From an uncultured Porphyromonadaceae bacterium (GTDB lineage: Bacteria; Bacteroidota; Bacteroidia; Bacteroidales; Muribaculaceae), in contig CALEUL010000039.1 in the NCBI GenBank assembly GCA_937921035.1, positions 16,657 to 80,656 of the forward strand: a DNA stretch of 64,000 bases, given 5' to 3'. The notes beneath the pieces were generated by a model. That model saw nothing but the letters and a program-made list of their open reading frames with translations, ran no database searches and had not been told where the DNA came from. Shown in pieces: positions 63,440-64,000 of this stretch. Each line of letters begins with the position of its first letter. Position 1 is the first letter of the stretch. Position numbers and translations under genes: made by a program.

Positions 63440-63934
63440 TCAGCGCACAGCGGTCGAATCGGAGGAAGCGCGTTGCAACAGAATATACGAAGCGCTGTCG
63501 GTATTGAGCGTAAGTACCGAATCATTACGGAACTCTGCAACCTTTACCTTGGGAATAACGCGGCTGATATAATCCTCCATGCGCATGTCCGGACACGCCA
63601 TCCGTGTCATCATACCGGCACCGAGAGTGATAGAGTCGCCACGGAACGTATACTCACCCGCAATAGTGTTGCATCCTGTGGAAATGAAATAGCCTCCATC
63701 GGCACTGAATTCGAAATACGGCGCATCCTCGGCCGACACCTCGGCCTTTGAAACATGAGTGGAATCATTGACGAACACCTCGGCAACATTCCAGACCCCC
63801 ACGAGCGAACTATCCAAAGCAGCAACCGTTTCAGCCTCATCGGCTGTCGTACTGTCCGCACTCTTGTGAGCGCACGAACCCATAAACATCGCCGCAACCA
63901 TAGCCGCGGCCGAAAAAAGTACAATCTTTTTCAT
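63440..63934 (-). CDS. META-domain (HslJ-like) lipoprotein
   Basis: 164 residues from ATG 63934, with lipobox MFMGSC (Cys21). A Thr/Ala/Asp/Glu-rich linker (~25-40) leads into a META domain with LVGVWNVAEVFVND, GCNTIAGEYTF, LGAGMMTRMACPDM and MEDYISRVIPKV, the classic HslJ/META signature. META proteins are small envelope proteins linked in other bacteria to heat shock, antibiotic tolerance or motility; no enzymatic role is known. The frame extends 18 codons further upstream, but the lipobox position favours 63934. Confidence 0.88.
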   Translation of the reverse strand: MKKIVLFSAAAMVAAMFMGSCAHKSADSTTADEAETVAALDSSLVGVWNVAEVFVNDSTHVSKAEVSAEDAPYFEFSADGGYFISTGCNTIAGEYTFRGDSITLGAGMMTRMACPDMRMEDYISRVIPKVKVAEFRNDSVLTLNTDSASYILLQRASSDSTAVR

Positions 63935-63952
63935 ATCATTGATTACAATACT

Positions 63953-63970
63953 TCGGTAAATTCTTACCGA
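63953..63970. repeat. Short inverted repeat upstream of the META gene
   Basis: TCGGTAA (63953-63959) / TTACCGA (63964-63970) with a 4-base centre, 19 bases before the ATG in the presumed promoter region. No TAnnTTTG element is visible nearby. It could be an operator or a chance repeat. Confidence 0.35.
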
Positions 63971-64000
63971 TAAATTAAAATTAAACAATAGAATCAGTGT

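Noticed and set aside
1..64000. CRISPR arrays, insertion sequences, integrases or attachment sites
   Set aside because: No regularly spaced repeats, transposase-like or recombinase-like frames were seen; the region after tRNA-Leu holds only a terminator, with no duplicated tRNA end.

Overview
The window looks like chromosomal DNA of a gut-type Bacteroidales bacterium, most likely Muribaculaceae or a close relative (family-level guess). Reasons: a SusC/SusD pair, Mfa/FimA-type fimbrillins, GH13/GH77/GH3/GH36 glycoside hydrolases, DUF4855/DUF6259/DUF4886/DUF5683/DUF5119-type proteins, little Shine-Dalgarno sequence, and many promoters of the Bacteroidetes type (TTG, 20 bases, TAnnTTTG). No transposase, integrase, phage gene or CRISPR array was seen. 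The only RNA genes found are one tRNA-Leu(TAG) and one candidate small RNA.

Layout. 1-5.2 kb: end of a fimbrial locus (anchor-type protein, fimbrillin, large tip-like fimbrillin). 5.3-7.5 kb: ROK regulator and a DUF4886 SGNH-like hydrolase, each with its own promoter. 7.65 kb: tRNA-Leu. 7.8-15.35 kb, minus strand: one long unit parA-parB-DUF5683-lytic transglycosylase-OPT transporter-MATE transporter. The parA promoter holds two parS half-sites in everted order. 15.6-22.9 kb: a DPE2-like 4-alpha-glucanotransferase and a TamB-like protein. 23-27.5 kb, minus strand: a DXS-like paralogue, a MalS-like GH13 protein that has lost nearly all catalytic residues, and a LuxR-type regulator. 27.8 kb: a promoter followed about 60 bases later by an intrinsic terminator, with no gene (candidate sRNA). 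28.2-37.5 kb: aldose epimerase, TPR protein, secreted subtilase and a three-module LRR surface protein.

37.9-57.3 kb is a polysaccharide-utilisation-like locus, all on the plus strand: susC, susD, DUF6259 protein, unknown secreted protein, GH3-SGNH fusion, DUF4855 protein, double DUF4855 protein, unknown secreted protein, EEP-family hydrolase and GH36 alpha-galactosidase. Several of these genes overlap by ATGA. No regulator sits beside it. 57.5-60.4 kb: a DUF362 lipoprotein with a TonB-dependent receptor. 60.5-63.4 kb: an intact GH13 amylase with a probable starch-binding module. The window ends with a META-domain lipoprotein on the minus strand.

The window mixes core functions (chromosome partition, wall turnover, outer-membrane assembly, glycogen/starch metabolism) with surface glycan acquisition. 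The locus at 37.9-57.3 kb is the most likely undescribed system: it joins an alpha-galactosidase, a GH3-esterase fusion, a phosphodiesterase-fold enzyme and three copies of an uncharacterised DUF4855 fold that share candidate catalytic acids.
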